Assembly: GCA_963724695.1 (NCBI GenBank)
Contig: CAVRVW010000012.1
Location: 930,001-994,000 of the forward strand
DNA length: 64,000 nt
Reading direction: 5' to 3'
From: CAVQFD01 sp963724695
GTDB lineage: Bacteria; Acidobacteriota; Vicinamibacteria; Vicinamibacterales; CAVVIG01
Below are positions 1-8,315 of the stretch, one piece after another. The position numbers and the translations under genes were made by a program. Numbering within the stretch: position 1 is the first letter of the stretch; every line of letters begins with the position of its first letter. The notes under the pieces were generated by a model. The model saw only the letters and a list, made by a program, of their open reading frames with translations, ran no database searches and was not told the DNA's origin.

Positions 1-9
1 GCCGAATTG

Positions 10-68
10 CGCAATTCCTTCCTGCAATTCCATTCTGCAATTCTGCCATCCTGCAATCCTGCAATTCT
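10..68. repeat. degenerate short repeat array, unit CTGCAATTC
   Basis: The unit CTGCAATTC or a one-base variant occurs about five times between the window edge and the first gene, in the 85-bp leader. Only the right end of the array may be visible because it starts near the edge. It belongs to the class of short-period arrays found at many gene ends in this window. Confidence 0.7.
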
Positions 69-85
69 TCCCGTAAACTGTTGTC

Positions 86-349
86 ATGCAGCTCCGGGAA
101 GCACGCCTGTGTCTGGATTGCGAAGAGCTTCATGATGGCCAGCAGTGCCCGATCTGCGCGTCGGAAAGCTTCGCGTTCCTGACGCGCTGGGTGCCGGCCG
201 ACGAACGCCGGCATAAGAAACGTGTGCGCCCGAGGGCCGAGGTTCCGCCGCCGGCGAGCAAGAGGTGGGTGACCGGCGGCGTCGCCGGACTGGCGCTCTA
301 CGCGGTGAGCCGCTGGCTCATGCGACCTACAGAGGAGAATGACAAGTAA
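86..349 (+). CDS. small zinc-ribbon-like membrane-anchored protein, unknown function
   Basis: An 87-residue protein with two cysteine pairs near its start (CLDC at about residues 9-12, CPIC at about 21-24). This spacing suits a small zinc ribbon. A basic proline-containing linker follows, then one hydrophobic stretch (about residues 63-78) that could anchor it in the membrane. It overlaps the downstream bacilliredoxin gene by 11 bp, so the two are probably co-transcribed. I do not recognise a named family. The zinc-binding idea rests only on the cysteines. Confidence 0.6.
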   Translation: MQLREARLCLDCEELHDGQQCPICASESFAFLTRWVPADERRHKKRVRPRAEVPPPASKRWVTGGVAGLALYAVSRWLMRPTEENDK

Positions 350-794
350 GATAGGACCCATGCCCTATCCAGAAATGTTCGTCGCTCCGATGCGTGCAGA
401 TTTGACCAGCCTCGGCGTCCGCGAGCTCCGCACGCCTGCGGAAGTTGACGCGGCCGTGGCCGACACCAGAGGCACGCTCATGATCATCGTCAACTCGGTG
501 TGCGGGTGCGCGGCGGGCCGCGCCAGGCCAGGCGTCGCGCTGGCGCTTCGGCACACGGTCAAGCCGGATGTCGTGGCGTCGGTGTTCGCTGGCTTCGATG
601 TCGACGCCACGAACCAGGCTCGCGCGTACTTCGCCGGGTACATGCCGTCCTCTCCGTCGATCGGCCTCCTGCAGAACGGTCAGCTCGTCTACATGCTGCA
701 GCGCCACCAGATCGAGAACCAGAACGCACCCGACATCGCCGCCGCTCTGACGGCCGCTTTCGACAAGTACTGCACGGTTCCGACGACGGTGTAG
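339..794 (+). CDS. BrxA/BrxB-family bacilliredoxin
   Basis: Matches the YphP/YqiW (DUF1094) bacilliredoxin family in length (about 145 residues expected) and in the opening MPYPEMFVAPMR. The active-site CGC motif is at about residues 55-57 in NSVCGCAAGRARPG. Family members remove bacillithiol, or act as thiol-disulfide isomerases, on oxidised cytoplasmic proteins. The ATG at 339 has an AGAGGAG ribosome-binding site very close upstream. The ATG at 360 gives the start more typical of the family. Whether this organism makes bacillithiol cannot be told from the window. A strong terminator follows. Confidence 0.88.
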   Translation: MTSKIGPMPYPEMFVAPMRADLTSLGVRELRTPAEVDAAVADTRGTLMIIVNSVCGCAAGRARPGVALALRHTVKPDVVASVFAGFDVDATNQARAYFAGYMPSSPSIGLLQNGQLVYMLQRHQIENQNAPDIAAALTAAFDKYCTVPTTV

Positions 795-803
795 CGCGAG
801 AGG

Positions 804-858
804 GGTCGGGCAGGATGTTCGGGAGCAGTTCCGCGAACATCCTGCCCGACCATTTTTT
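804..858 (+). terminator. strong intrinsic terminator after the bacilliredoxin gene
   Basis: A perfect 18-bp stem (804-821 pairing with 834-851, core GTCGGGCAGGATGTTCG) encloses a 12-base loop and is followed by A and six T residues (853-858). It closes the transcription unit of the first two genes and insulates it from the BlaI promoter five bases further on. Confidence 0.93.
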
Positions 859-862
859 CCGC

Positions 863-908
863 TTGACATGTTATTTTTATAGCACGTATGCTACGCGCAT
901 AACATGTC
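863..908 (+). promoter_or_regulatory. promoter and nested inverted-repeat operators of the blaI-M56 operon
   Basis: A -35 box TTGACA (863-868) and a -10-like TATGCT (887-892) are 18 bp apart. Two inverted repeats overlap them. The outer one is GACATGTTAT (865-874) with ATAACATGTC (899-908). The inner one is TAGCA-CGTA-TGCTA (880-893) across the -10 box. BlaI/MecI repressors bind dyads over their own promoters, so autorepression is the natural reading. The right outer arm includes the first possible start codon (ATG at 904), so the message may be leaderless. Confidence 0.75.
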
Positions 909-1314
909 GAACATGCCGGGCACGACGCGCTCCCCGCACAACGCCCTGACCCGCCGCGAGCGGCAGATCATGGACATCCTCTACCGCCGCGGCAAGGCCA
1001 CCGCCAACGAGGTGATGGAGGAACTGCCCGGCCACACGAGCTACTCCACCGTCCGCACGCAGCTGCGGGTCCTCGAGACGAAGGGCCACGTGCGCCACGA
1101 GGAAGAAGGGCTCCGCTACATCTACTCGCCGGCGGTGCCGCGACACACGGTCCGCAAGTCCGCGCTCAGGCACCTGGTCGAAACCTTCTTCGACGGCTCC
1201 ACGGAGAAGGTGGTCAGCGCGCTGCTCGGCGGCGAGGGCGCGAAGATCTCCGACGCCGAGCTCGCACGCATCGCCGAGCTCGTGGCCAGGGCCAAGAAGG
1301 AAGGGTCCCGATGA
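904..1314 (+). CDS. BlaI/MecI/CopY-family transcriptional repressor
   Basis: A winged-helix repressor of about 130 residues, the usual family length. The sequence LTRRERQIMDILYRRGKAT, the helix-turn-helix around EVMEELPGHTSYSTVRTQLRVLE and the wing GHVRHEEEG are typical. The C-terminal helices form the dimerisation part that partner metallopeptidases cleave. The start may be the ATG at 904 or at 913. The stop overlaps the M56 start as ATGA, so translation is coupled. It is expected to bind the dyads directly upstream and repress both genes. Confidence 0.92.
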   Translation: MSNMPGTTRSPHNALTRRERQIMDILYRRGKATANEVMEELPGHTSYSTVRTQLRVLETKGHVRHEEEGLRYIYSPAVPRHTVRKSALRHLVETFFDGSTEKVVSALLGGEGAKISDAELARIAELVARAKKEGSR

Positions 1315-3068
1315 ACCTCCTGCTCGACAGCATTCTCAAGACATCGGTCATTCTCGCCGTGGCACTCGGTGCGCTCGCACTGATGCGAGGCCGCTCGGCA
1401 TCCCTGCGGCACTGGGTCTTGTCGGTGGCGATCGCATGCGCGCTGGCCGCGCCGGCGCTCTCGCTGGTCCTTCCGGCATGGGGGATCAACGCCGCCGCGC
1501 TTCTTCTACCTGCCGGGGACGGTTCCACAGTCCGGCCTGTCGCACCAGCCGAGCCCGGCGGCGGTGCGGTCACCGTGGAAACCGAGCTCGTGGCGCCGGC
1601 GACGATGCCGGCCGGCCGTCTCATCGGCGTCGTCCGCTGGGCCGGTTCGGTCTGGCTCGCGGGCATGGTCGTCAGCCTGCTCCTGCTGGGACTGGGCATT
1701 GCGCGTCTGGTGCGCGTGGCACGTGCCGCCACGACGATAGATGAGGGCGCCGCACCCTCGATGGCCAGCGAGATTTCGGAGACGTGGGGTCTGGAGCGGC
1801 CGGTCACGCTGCTGCTGACCGAGCACTCCGGCCTGCTCGTCACCTGGGGCGTCTTCCGTCCCAAGGTGCTCCTGCCGGCAACCTCGCAGAATTGGAGTGA
1901 CCAGCGCCTGCGCGTCGTCATCAGCCACGAGCTCGCACACATTCTGCGCGGCGACTGGACCGTGCAGATTGCCGCGGAATTGCTGCGCGCCATCTACTGG
2001 TTCAACCCCCTGGTGTGGATCGCCTGCCGCCGGCTCCGGCTCGAAAGCGAGCATGCCTGCGACGACGCCGTGCTGAGCGGCGGCGTGGCGGGGCCGGATT
2101 ACGCGCAGCATCTCGTCGAGATTGCTCGTCTTCTCAACGCGCGCCGTCGGGCGCTGCTGCCGGATCTGCCGGCGCCGGCGATGGCGCGCCCATCAAGCCT
2201 CGAAGGGAGAGTTACTGCCATGTTGAACGCTCGTCTGGACCGCACACCCGCCAGCCGCAGGGCACGCACGCTCACCGTCGCCGTGCTCCTGTCTCTGACC
2301 TTGCCGCTCGCCGGGCTTGCCCAGGCGACCTACTACAGCCTCTCGGGATCGGTCGTGGATCCCACCAACCGCGTGCTGCCAGGCGCCACGCTCGTGCTGA
2401 GCAACACCGAGCGGCAGTCGAGGCACGAGGTGAAGTCCGACGCCACCGGGAAGTTCGAGTTCGTCGGTTTGCCACGCGGGCAGTACACGTTCGAGACGAG
2501 CCTGCCCGGGTTCGCAACGTTCAAGGAAGACCTGCGGGTGACTGGCAACATCCGCCGCAACCTCCAGCTGGAGGTCGGCTCGCTGCAGGAGACCATCACC
2601 GTAAGCGACGCCAAGGCGGCTCCCCCTCCATCCGCCGAGGTCGTGGCCCTGAAGGCGTTGGAGGCGCGGACGCGCTATCTCGAGTTCGAGAAGCGGGGCA
2701 AAGCGGCGTGCGCAGGGGGCGTGGCTGGACCCGTGGGAGGCAACATCATGGCGCCGAGGAAGCTCGTCGACAAGCGTCCCGTGTACCCGGAACATCTACA
2801 AGAGGCCAAGGTCGGCGGCACGGTGACGATGGAAGCGCTTATTGGAACAGACGGAACGGTGAAAGAGGTCAAAGACGTGAAGGGGCCGCACCCGGATCTC
2901 GAGGCGGCGGCCGCCGAAGCGGTGCGGCAGTGGGCATTCAGCCAGACGATGCTCAACTGCGAGCCGATCGAAGTCCGGATGCACGTGACGACGAACTTCA
3001 AGTCCGAGCTTCCGGCACCGCCTCCACCACCGCCTCCTCCGCCTCCGCCCGGTGGCGGGGCGCGCTAG
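1311..3068 (+). CDS. BlaR1-like M56 metallopeptidase fused to CarboxypepD_reg and TonB_C domains
   Basis: Membrane sensor-protease partner of the BlaI-type repressor. The N-terminal part has three or four hydrophobic segments and the zinc-protease motif HELAH (about residues 206-210), with the third-ligand region ESEHACDD about 40 residues later. A further hydrophobic segment (about 324-338) leads to a carboxypeptidase-regulatory-like beta domain (about 340-430). Next comes a TonB C-terminal-like domain (about 475-565, containing RPVYPEHLQEAKVGGTV) and a polyproline tail. BlaR1 normally carries a beta-lactam-binding domain; none is seen. The protein may link an outer-membrane or periplasmic signal to BlaI cleavage, which is inference. 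Confidence 0.88.
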   Translation: MNLLLDSILKTSVILAVALGALALMRGRSASLRHWVLSVAIACALAAPALSLVLPAWGINAAALLLPAGDGSTVRPVAPAEPGGGAVTVETELVAPATMPAGRLIGVVRWAGSVWLAGMVVSLLLLGLGIARLVRVARAATTIDEGAAPSMASEISETWGLERPVTLLLTEHSGLLVTWGVFRPKVLLPATSQNWSDQRLRVVISHELAHILRGDWTVQIAAELLRAIYWFNPLVWIACRRLRLESEHACDDAVLSGGVAGPDYAQHLVEIARLLNARRRALLPDLPAPAMARPSSLEGRVTAMLNARLDRTPASRRARTLTVAVLLSLTLPLAGLAQATYYSLSGSVVDPTNRVLPGATLVLSNTERQSRHEVKSDATGKFEFVGLPRGQYTFETSLPGFATFKEDLRVTGNIRRNLQLEVGSLQETITVSDAKAAPPPSAEVVALKALEARTRYLEFEKRGKAACAGGVAGPVGGNIMAPRKLVDKRPVYPEHLQEAKVGGTVTMEALIGTDGTVKEVKDVKGPHPDLEAAAAEAVRQWAFSQTMLNCEPIEVRMHVTTNFKSELPAPPPPPPPPPPPGGGAR

Positions 3069-3083
3069 AGCTACGTCTCGTGC

Positions 3084-5096
3084 CTACCCAGGCGGGAGCG
3101 CGTAGGCCACCAGCTCTGCCTCCAGCCCGCCGCCGCCCGCCATGACGATGTATTGGCGGCCCTGATGGCGATACGTCATGGGCGACGCCGCTGGTCTGAG
3201 CGGCAGCTCGGTCTGCCAGACGAGCGTCCCGGTGGCCTTGTCGAACGCACGGAACATCGGGACCTCGGGCTCGACCTTCGACAGCGGGCGGTCGCCGACC
3301 GGCAGGTTCTCCGCCCCGCCGAGGCCTCCCGACCACTGGCTGATGAACAGCAGCGTCGCCGTGACGAGCGGGTTGTCGCGCGTGCCGCGACCCGAGCGGA
3401 CCGAGATTGAGGTCCTTCAGCAGCGGATGGTTGCGCGGGCCGTCGCCGACGGCACCTGCCACGCGATCGTGCCGGTGTTGAGGTTGTACGCCGTCACGCG
3501 GCTGTACGGCGGCTTGCACAGCGGCAGCCCGTCGAGCGTCGGCAGGTTCTGCACGCCGCCCCGCTCGATACTGCAGGTTGCCCTGCGCCGCCGATCAGCC
3601 GTTGATCAGCTGCACGATGATCGGGTTGGTGAGCGACGGCACGTAGAGCATGCCCGTCGACGGGATCGAACGCCGCGCCGCCCCAGTCCGCGCCGCCGAC
3701 GTTGCCCGGCATCTGCACGGCCCCGCGCTCGGACGGCGGCGTGAAGAGCGGACCGCGATCGAACTGCTTCAGCACCTCGAGCGCCTGCGCCCTCAGCTCC
3801 GGCGTGAAGTCGATCACGTCGTCGTCGGTGAATGCCCTGGCGATCGAACGCCGGCGGCCTGGTCGGAAACGGCTGCGTCGGCGCAGTCCGTCTCGCCGGG
3901 CACCGTCGACTGCGGCACCGGCCGCTCCTCGATCGGCCAGACCGGCTGCGCCGGTCCTGCGATCGAAGACGTAGACGAACCCCTGCTTGCTGACCTGCGC
4001 GACGGCTTGAATCGCGCCGGCCGTCGACCGTGATGTCGACCAGGATCGGCGCCGCGGGAAAGTCGTAGTCCCACAGGCCGTGATGCACGCCCTGGAAGTG
4101 CCAGACGCGCTTGCCGGTCGTGGCGTCGAGGCAGACGAGGCTCTCGGCGAACAGATTGTCGCCGGGCCGATGGCCGCCGTAGTAGTCGTTGGTCGGCGTG
4201 CCGAACGGCAGGTAGACGTAGCCGAGCTCCTCGTCGACGCTCATCATCGACCAGACGTTCGTGTTGCCGGTGTACTCCGCCGAGCCGTTCTTCCCAGTCT
4301 CGTGCGCCGAACTCGCCCGGCCGCGGCACCGAATGGAACGTCCACAAGCTTCTTCCCGGTCCGCACGTCGTAGCCGCTGATGTCGCCGCGCGGCTGCTCC
4401 TTGTTGTCTGCGGCACGTCGTGGATGTTGCGCCGGCGATGATGACGTTGCGGACGATGACCGGCGTGGAGTTGATCGCGTAGTTGCGCACGCGCTCGGCG
4501 TACGGAAGGCCCTCGATCGACGTCCACCCGTCCGTTCGACGCCGAAGGCGGGATCGAGCTTCCCGGTCTTCGCGTCGATGCGACACGAGGTAGCGCGTCG
4601 TGCGTGCCGCTGAATCAGGCGTTCGATCTTGCCGTCGGTCCAGTAGGCCAGGCCGCGATGCGTGAACCCCAGGTTCGGCGGACGTCCGAGCTTCCAGATC
4701 TCGGGATCGAACTGCCAGAGCGTCTGCCCCGTCGCGGGATCGATCGCCGCGAAGATGCCGAGCGAGGTGATCGTGTAGAGCACGCCGTTGACCATGAGCG
4801 GCGTGTCCTGATAGCCCCCGGGCCGGGCCTGCGGGATTCGCCTTGACGATCGCGTTGTCGGGCGAGCTCCAGCGCCACGCGATCTGGAGCCGGTTGACGT
4901 TCTCGCGGGTGATCTGATCGAGCGGCGAGTACTTCTTGCTGCCGCCGTCGCCGCCGTAGTGCCGCCACTCCTCCGACGCCCTCGGGGCCGGTGCTTGTCC
5001 CGAAACACCGATCGGACCGTAGAGAACTGCTGCGCCAGCCGTGGCCAGCGTCGTCACCATCAGCGCGAGCCGCGCAGTGTCCTTCATAGTTCTCAC
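3084..5096 (-). CDS. PQQ-dependent dehydrogenase (quinoprotein beta-propeller), multiply frameshifted
   Basis: Reading from 5096, a signal peptide (MKDTARLALMVTTLATAGAA) precedes the opening WRHYGGDGGSKKYSPLDQI, typical of PQQ-dependent glucose/alcohol dehydrogenase-like propellers. Propeller-blade sequence continues in alternating frames: LWQFDPEIWKLGRPPNLG, VWSMMSVDEELGYVYLPFG and GVHHGLWDYDFPAAPILVD. The coding similarity ends in QYIVMAGGGG and a TAG at 3084-3086. At least six frame changes are needed, so it is either a decayed gene or a poorly sequenced one. If intact it would oxidise a sugar or alcohol in the periplasm and pass electrons to quinone. Confidence 0.8.
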
Positions 5097-5115
5097 TTCT
5101 AAGTTCTAAGTTATT
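5088..5115. repeat. short repeat array, unit (A)AGTTCT
   Basis: AGTTCTCACTTCTAAGTTCT followed by AAGTT sits across the start of the quinoprotein gene and its upstream spacer. The same word reappears near 54980. Member of the window-wide short-period array class. Confidence 0.55.
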
Positions 5116-5220
5116 GAGTCGTCGGATTCTAGCGGCCGTCTCCCGGAGCGTCAAACCCCGCGTGTGCGCAAAATGTCTACAAATTGTCGCGGCGGTATCT
5201 CCGGGCTCGCGCCGATCCCG

Positions 5221-5235
5221 GTGACAAGATGTCAC
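5221..5235. promoter_or_regulatory. palindrome GTGACA-AGA-TGTCAC before the histidine kinase start
   Basis: A perfect 6-bp inverted repeat with a 3-base centre ends four bases before the ATG at 5240. No Shine-Dalgarno sequence is visible there, so a leaderless message or a repressor/activator site over the start is possible. The binding protein is unknown; the site is seen, its role is inferred. Confidence 0.4.
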
Positions 5236-5239
5236 GCTG

Positions 5240-6397
5240 ATGCGCCGACGGCCATCGTCAGCCAACGCCGCTCCGCCGGCGCCCAGAGTCTCCCGGTTCA
5301 AGCCGCGAGCGCTGAACGCCCAGGTCGCCTTCCAGGCAACCCTGCTCAACAGCCTCCAGGAGTCGGTGATCGCGACCGACGCCCAGTACCGCCTGATCTT
5401 CTGGAACCGCGGCGCGGAAGCGCTCTTTGGGTACACCGCCAAGGAAGCCATCGGCCAGCACGTGGACGCGCTGCTCGTCCCGGATGACGAGGGCGAGCGC
5501 GCACGCCGCCTTCGGCGGGCGGCTGTGCTCCTCAAGCGTGGCCGATGGCAGGGTCAGGCCCTCAGGCGGCGCCGCGACGGGACGCTCATCTGGACCGACA
5601 TCGTGGCGTCCCTCATGACCGGCCCGGGCGGCGTGCCCGTGGGCTTCATTGCGATTCATCGCGACGTGACGCGCCTGCGCGAGAAGGAAGACATGCTGCA
5701 GGCCTCGTGGGCGCAACTGCGCACCCTGGGGGCGAGCCTGCTCGCGGTGCGCGAAGAGGAACGGACCAGCCTGTCGCGAGAGCTGCACGACGAGCTCGGC
5801 CAGACCCTCACACGCCTGAAGATCGATCTGCGCTGGCTCGAGGATCGCGCCTCGTCGTCCGAGCACAGAGAGCGGACGCGGGCCTTGGTGGGGCTCGTCG
5901 ACGCGATGGCGATCGACGTCCAGCGCATCTCGGCCAAGCTGCGGCCCGCCATCCTCGACGATCTCGGGCTGGGCGCAGCCATCGAGTCGCAGGCGCCGGA
6001 AATCCTGGCGCGTGCGGGGTGCCGCTGCCGTCTGGACCTCCGCATCGAGCAGCTCGACCGCAATCACGTGCGCGACACGGCCGTTTTTCGCATCGTCCAG
6101 GAGGCGGTGACCAACGTCGTGCGTCATGCGCGCGCGACAGAGGCGCGGATCCGCGCGAGCCTCGCGCGCGGCGCCCTCGTCGTCACGGTCGAGGACAACG
6201 GCGTGGGCATTGGCAGCGACACGTCGTTCGAGGCCATGACGCTCGGCCTCATCGGCATGCGCGAGCGCGCGTCCGCCGTGGGTGGGCAGCTCGAGGTGCG
6301 TCCCGGCAAGCGCGCAGGCACGATCGTCACGCTGTCGGTGCCAGTGAAGAAAGCCCCGAAGGCCTCGACCCACGATCGCCGGCCGATCGCGAGCTAG
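5240..6397 (+). CDS. PAS-domain sensor histidine kinase (HisKA_3 type)
   Basis: A 385-residue soluble kinase with no obvious membrane segment. A PAS domain (about residues 35-150; LLNSLQESVIATDAQYRLIFWNRG) is followed by a HisKA_3 dimerisation domain with the phosphoacceptor His at about 183 in SRELHDELGQTLTRLK. A HATPase domain ends the protein (about 270-375; N box EAVTNVVRHA, G box EDNGVGIG and LGLIGMRERA). This is the NarX/DegS class that pairs with LuxR-type regulators. Such a regulator is encoded directly opposite and overlaps it tail to tail by 4 bp, so the two are very likely cognate. Confidence 0.92.
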   Translation: MRRRPSSANAAPPAPRVSRFKPRALNAQVAFQATLLNSLQESVIATDAQYRLIFWNRGAEALFGYTAKEAIGQHVDALLVPDDEGERARRLRRAAVLLKRGRWQGQALRRRRDGTLIWTDIVASLMTGPGGVPVGFIAIHRDVTRLREKEDMLQASWAQLRTLGASLLAVREEERTSLSRELHDELGQTLTRLKIDLRWLEDRASSSEHRERTRALVGLVDAMAIDVQRISAKLRPAILDDLGLGAAIESQAPEILARAGCRCRLDLRIEQLDRNHVRDTAVFRIVQEAVTNVVRHARATEARIRASLARGALVVTVEDNGVGIGSDTSFEAMTLGLIGMRERASAVGGQLEVRPGKRAGTIVTLSVPVKKAPKASTHDRRPIAS

Positions 6398-7125
6398 CGC
6401 TTCTTGGCGGCGCGCGAGCGTCGCGGCGCGGGATCGCGGCGGGCCGCCCGTTCGACCAGGCCGTGGCTGACCGCGTAGAAGATCATCTCGGCTGTCGTGC
6501 GGAAGTTGGTCTTCGCGATGATTCGCGAGCGGTAGGACCGCACCGTCTTCGGCTTGATGCCGAGGGCCCTGGCGGTCTCGTCGACGCTCCGGCCGCCGCC
6601 GAGCGAGACCAGCACCTCGTACTCCCGATTGGACAGCGTCTCGTGCGGGTCGCCGTCCGGATCCGCCCCCTCTGGCGCCGATTCAGCGGCGAGCCGGGGT
6701 GTCAGGTACTTTCGTCCAGACGCCACCGTGCGAATGGCTTCGTACAGCACATCCGGGCTGTGGCTCTTGGTCACGTACCCGTCGGCGCCCGCGATCACCA
6801 CGCGGCGGGCGTAGTGCTCTTCCGGGTGCACGCTCAGGACGAGAATGCGCGTCGCACTCCGAGGGACCGCCTTGAGCCTGCGCACCACCTCGAGCACACC
6901 CGGCCCGGGCATGCCTACATCGAGCAACACCACATCAGGCCGGAGGGCGGCACACACGTCGATCGCCTGGTCGCCGTCTGCAGCCTCGCCCAGCACCTCG
7001 ACGTCGGGGTGCTGCGCGATGACCGACTTCAGGCCCTCGCGGACAATCGGATGATCGTCGGCGATCACGAGTCGAATGGGAGGAGCGGATGGTCCCACGG
7101 CATTCTGGGCTCGTCGTGCGTTCAC
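6394..7125 (-). CDS. LuxR/NarL-family response regulator
   Basis: A receiver domain (about residues 17-135) has the acidic pair DD at 23-24, phosphoacceptor Asp at about 69 (VVLLDVGMPG) and conserved Lys at about 117 (VTKSHSPD). A LuxR helix-turn-helix follows (about 165-225; LSNREYEVLVSLGGGRSVDE, then ALGIKPKTVRSYRSRI), with a basic tail ending RRSRAAKKR. The start appears to be GTG. It converges on the kinase gene, sharing the palindromic CTAG that holds both stop codons. Likely partner of that kinase; targets unknown. Confidence 0.92.
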   Translation of the reverse strand: MNARRAQNAVGPSAPPIRLVIADDHPIVREGLKSVIAQHPDVEVLGEAADGDQAIDVCAALRPDVVLLDVGMPGPGVLEVVRRLKAVPRSATRILVLSVHPEEHYARRVVIAGADGYVTKSHSPDVLYEAIRTVASGRKYLTPRLAAESAPEGADPDGDPHETLSNREYEVLVSLGGGRSVDETARALGIKPKTVRSYRSRIIAKTNFRTTAEMIFYAVSHGLVERAARRDPAPRRSRAAKKR

Positions 7126-7182
7126 GTCGGGCCGAGACTATAGCCCACTTCTCGCCGCCGGCTGAGCGATAATCGCGCGACC

Positions 7183-7485
7183 ATGGTGTCCTTGCAACGC
7201 CTGCGGGTGATCGGCTGGCTGGAAGGCACTTCGTACGTGCTCCTCCTCGGCGTGGCGATGCCCCTGAAGTATCTCGCGGGCCTGCCCGCCATGGTGCGCG
7301 TCGTCGGATGGGCACACGGACTGCTGTTCATCCTGTTCATCGCCGCGGTCTTCGATGCCGCCCGCCGGAATGGCTGGTCGGCCGGCCGAGTGACCGGTGC
7401 CCTGGTTGCGTCGGTCCTTCCGTTCGGTCCCTTCGTGCTCGACCGGCGCCTCCGTGCGGATCTCGAGGGCGCGAGACAGAGCTGA
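7183..7485 (+). CDS. DUF3817-family integral membrane protein
   Basis: A 100-residue protein with three membrane segments, matching DUF3817 (YdzA-like) in length and in the motif LEGTSYVLLLGVAMPLKY at the first helix and VGWAHGLLFILF at the second. The family role is unknown. It is divergent from the response regulator with a 57-bp gap, and the VWA protein follows 26 bp downstream in the same direction. Confidence 0.87.
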   Translation: MVSLQRLRVIGWLEGTSYVLLLGVAMPLKYLAGLPAMVRVVGWAHGLLFILFIAAVFDAARRNGWSAGRVTGALVASVLPFGPFVLDRRLRADLEGARQS

Positions 7486-7511
7486 TAGACTGCCAGCCGG
7501 ACGGAGGGTGC

Positions 7512-8177
7512 ATGAAGCGGATCGTTCGATGGGCGGCCCTGGTCATCGTCGTCCTGTGGAGCGCGGTCGGCGCGTCGGCCCAGCGCGTCATGCCGAGCGG
7601 CGAGTCGCCGGCACGCATCATCCTGCTCGTCGACTCGAGCTCGGCGATGTCGCCGATGCTGACGCATTTTCGCGCCGGCCTTCAGGCGTTCCTGGACAAC
7701 GTGCCCGCGCAGCACGAGATTGCCCTCCTCAGCACCGGCGGACAGCTGCGGATCCGGGTGCCGCCCACCTCCGACCGCGACCGCCTCGACAAAGCGGTGG
7801 GGAGCTTCGCGTCGGAGGGCGGCGCGAACGCGTTTCTGGACTCGCTGCTGGAGGCCGACACTCGGTTCCTCAAGAACGCGCCGACGATGTGGCCCGTGTT
7901 CGTCATTGTGATGACCGATGCGGCCGAAACGCGAGGCGAACAGCGCATCGACGACTACAACAAGTTCATGAACGACTTCTCGGCGCGGGGCGGTCAGGCC
8001 CACACCATCGTCGTCCGGGGCAAGAACAGCGGCATCGTCACCGATATCGCGATCAACCTGTCGCAGAACACGAAGGGGATTCACGAGACGATCGCCATCT
8101 CCAACGCCCTCCCGGACAAGCTGCGGGAGGTGGCGGCCAGGCTCGAGGCCGACTACCTGCCGCACATTCCGCGATAG
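7512..8177 (+). CDS. secreted von Willebrand factor A-like domain protein
   Basis: A 221-residue protein with an N-terminal signal peptide (about 1-23, ending GASAQ). One VWA-like domain follows: the first strand and MIDAS-like motif IILLVDSSSAMSPML (D-x-S-x-S), and later VFVIVMTDAAETRGEQ. GGAGGGTGC precedes the ATG. Proteins of this kind are common in acidobacterial genomes and are probably periplasmic or surface adhesion/scaffold modules. The ligand is unknown. A paired-hairpin repeat lies directly downstream. Confidence 0.83.
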   Translation: MKRIVRWAALVIVVLWSAVGASAQRVMPSGESPARIILLVDSSSAMSPMLTHFRAGLQAFLDNVPAQHEIALLSTGGQLRIRVPPTSDRDRLDKAVGSFASEGGANAFLDSLLEADTRFLKNAPTMWPVFVIVMTDAAETRGEQRIDDYNKFMNDFSARGGQAHTIVVRGKNSGIVTDIAINLSQNTKGIHETIAISNALPDKLREVAARLEADYLPHIPR

Positions 8178-8214
8178 GCAGGTGCACGGAGAGGGCGGGC
8201 GTTGGCAGTAGCAC

Positions 8215-8280
8215 GTAGGGCGGGTCCTTTTGGACCCGCCTGCCACAACCGCGAGCCGGGTCCGAAAGGACCCGGCCTAC
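8215..8280. repeat. REP/BIME-like paired hairpins with terminal GTAG, copy 1
   Basis: Left element: GTAG (8215-8218) followed by a perfect 9-bp hairpin (stem GGCGGGTCC, loop TTTT). Right element, in inverted orientation: stem GCCGGGTCC with loop GAAA, followed by CTAC (8277-8280). Both halves therefore carry GTAG on the 5' side of the hairpin, the layout of REP sequences mobilised by RAYT (TnpA-REP) transposases. A second pair lies at 56804-56875. No RAYT gene is in the window. Confidence 0.8.
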
Positions 8281-8315
8281 GTACGGCTACGCCGTTTTGC
8301 TCTAAGCCCGGTGGA

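Noticed and set aside
8283..8298. ACGGC-TAC-GCCGT-TTT as terminator of the VWA gene
   Set aside because: A five-pair stem and short T-run directly after the BIME are too weak to call.
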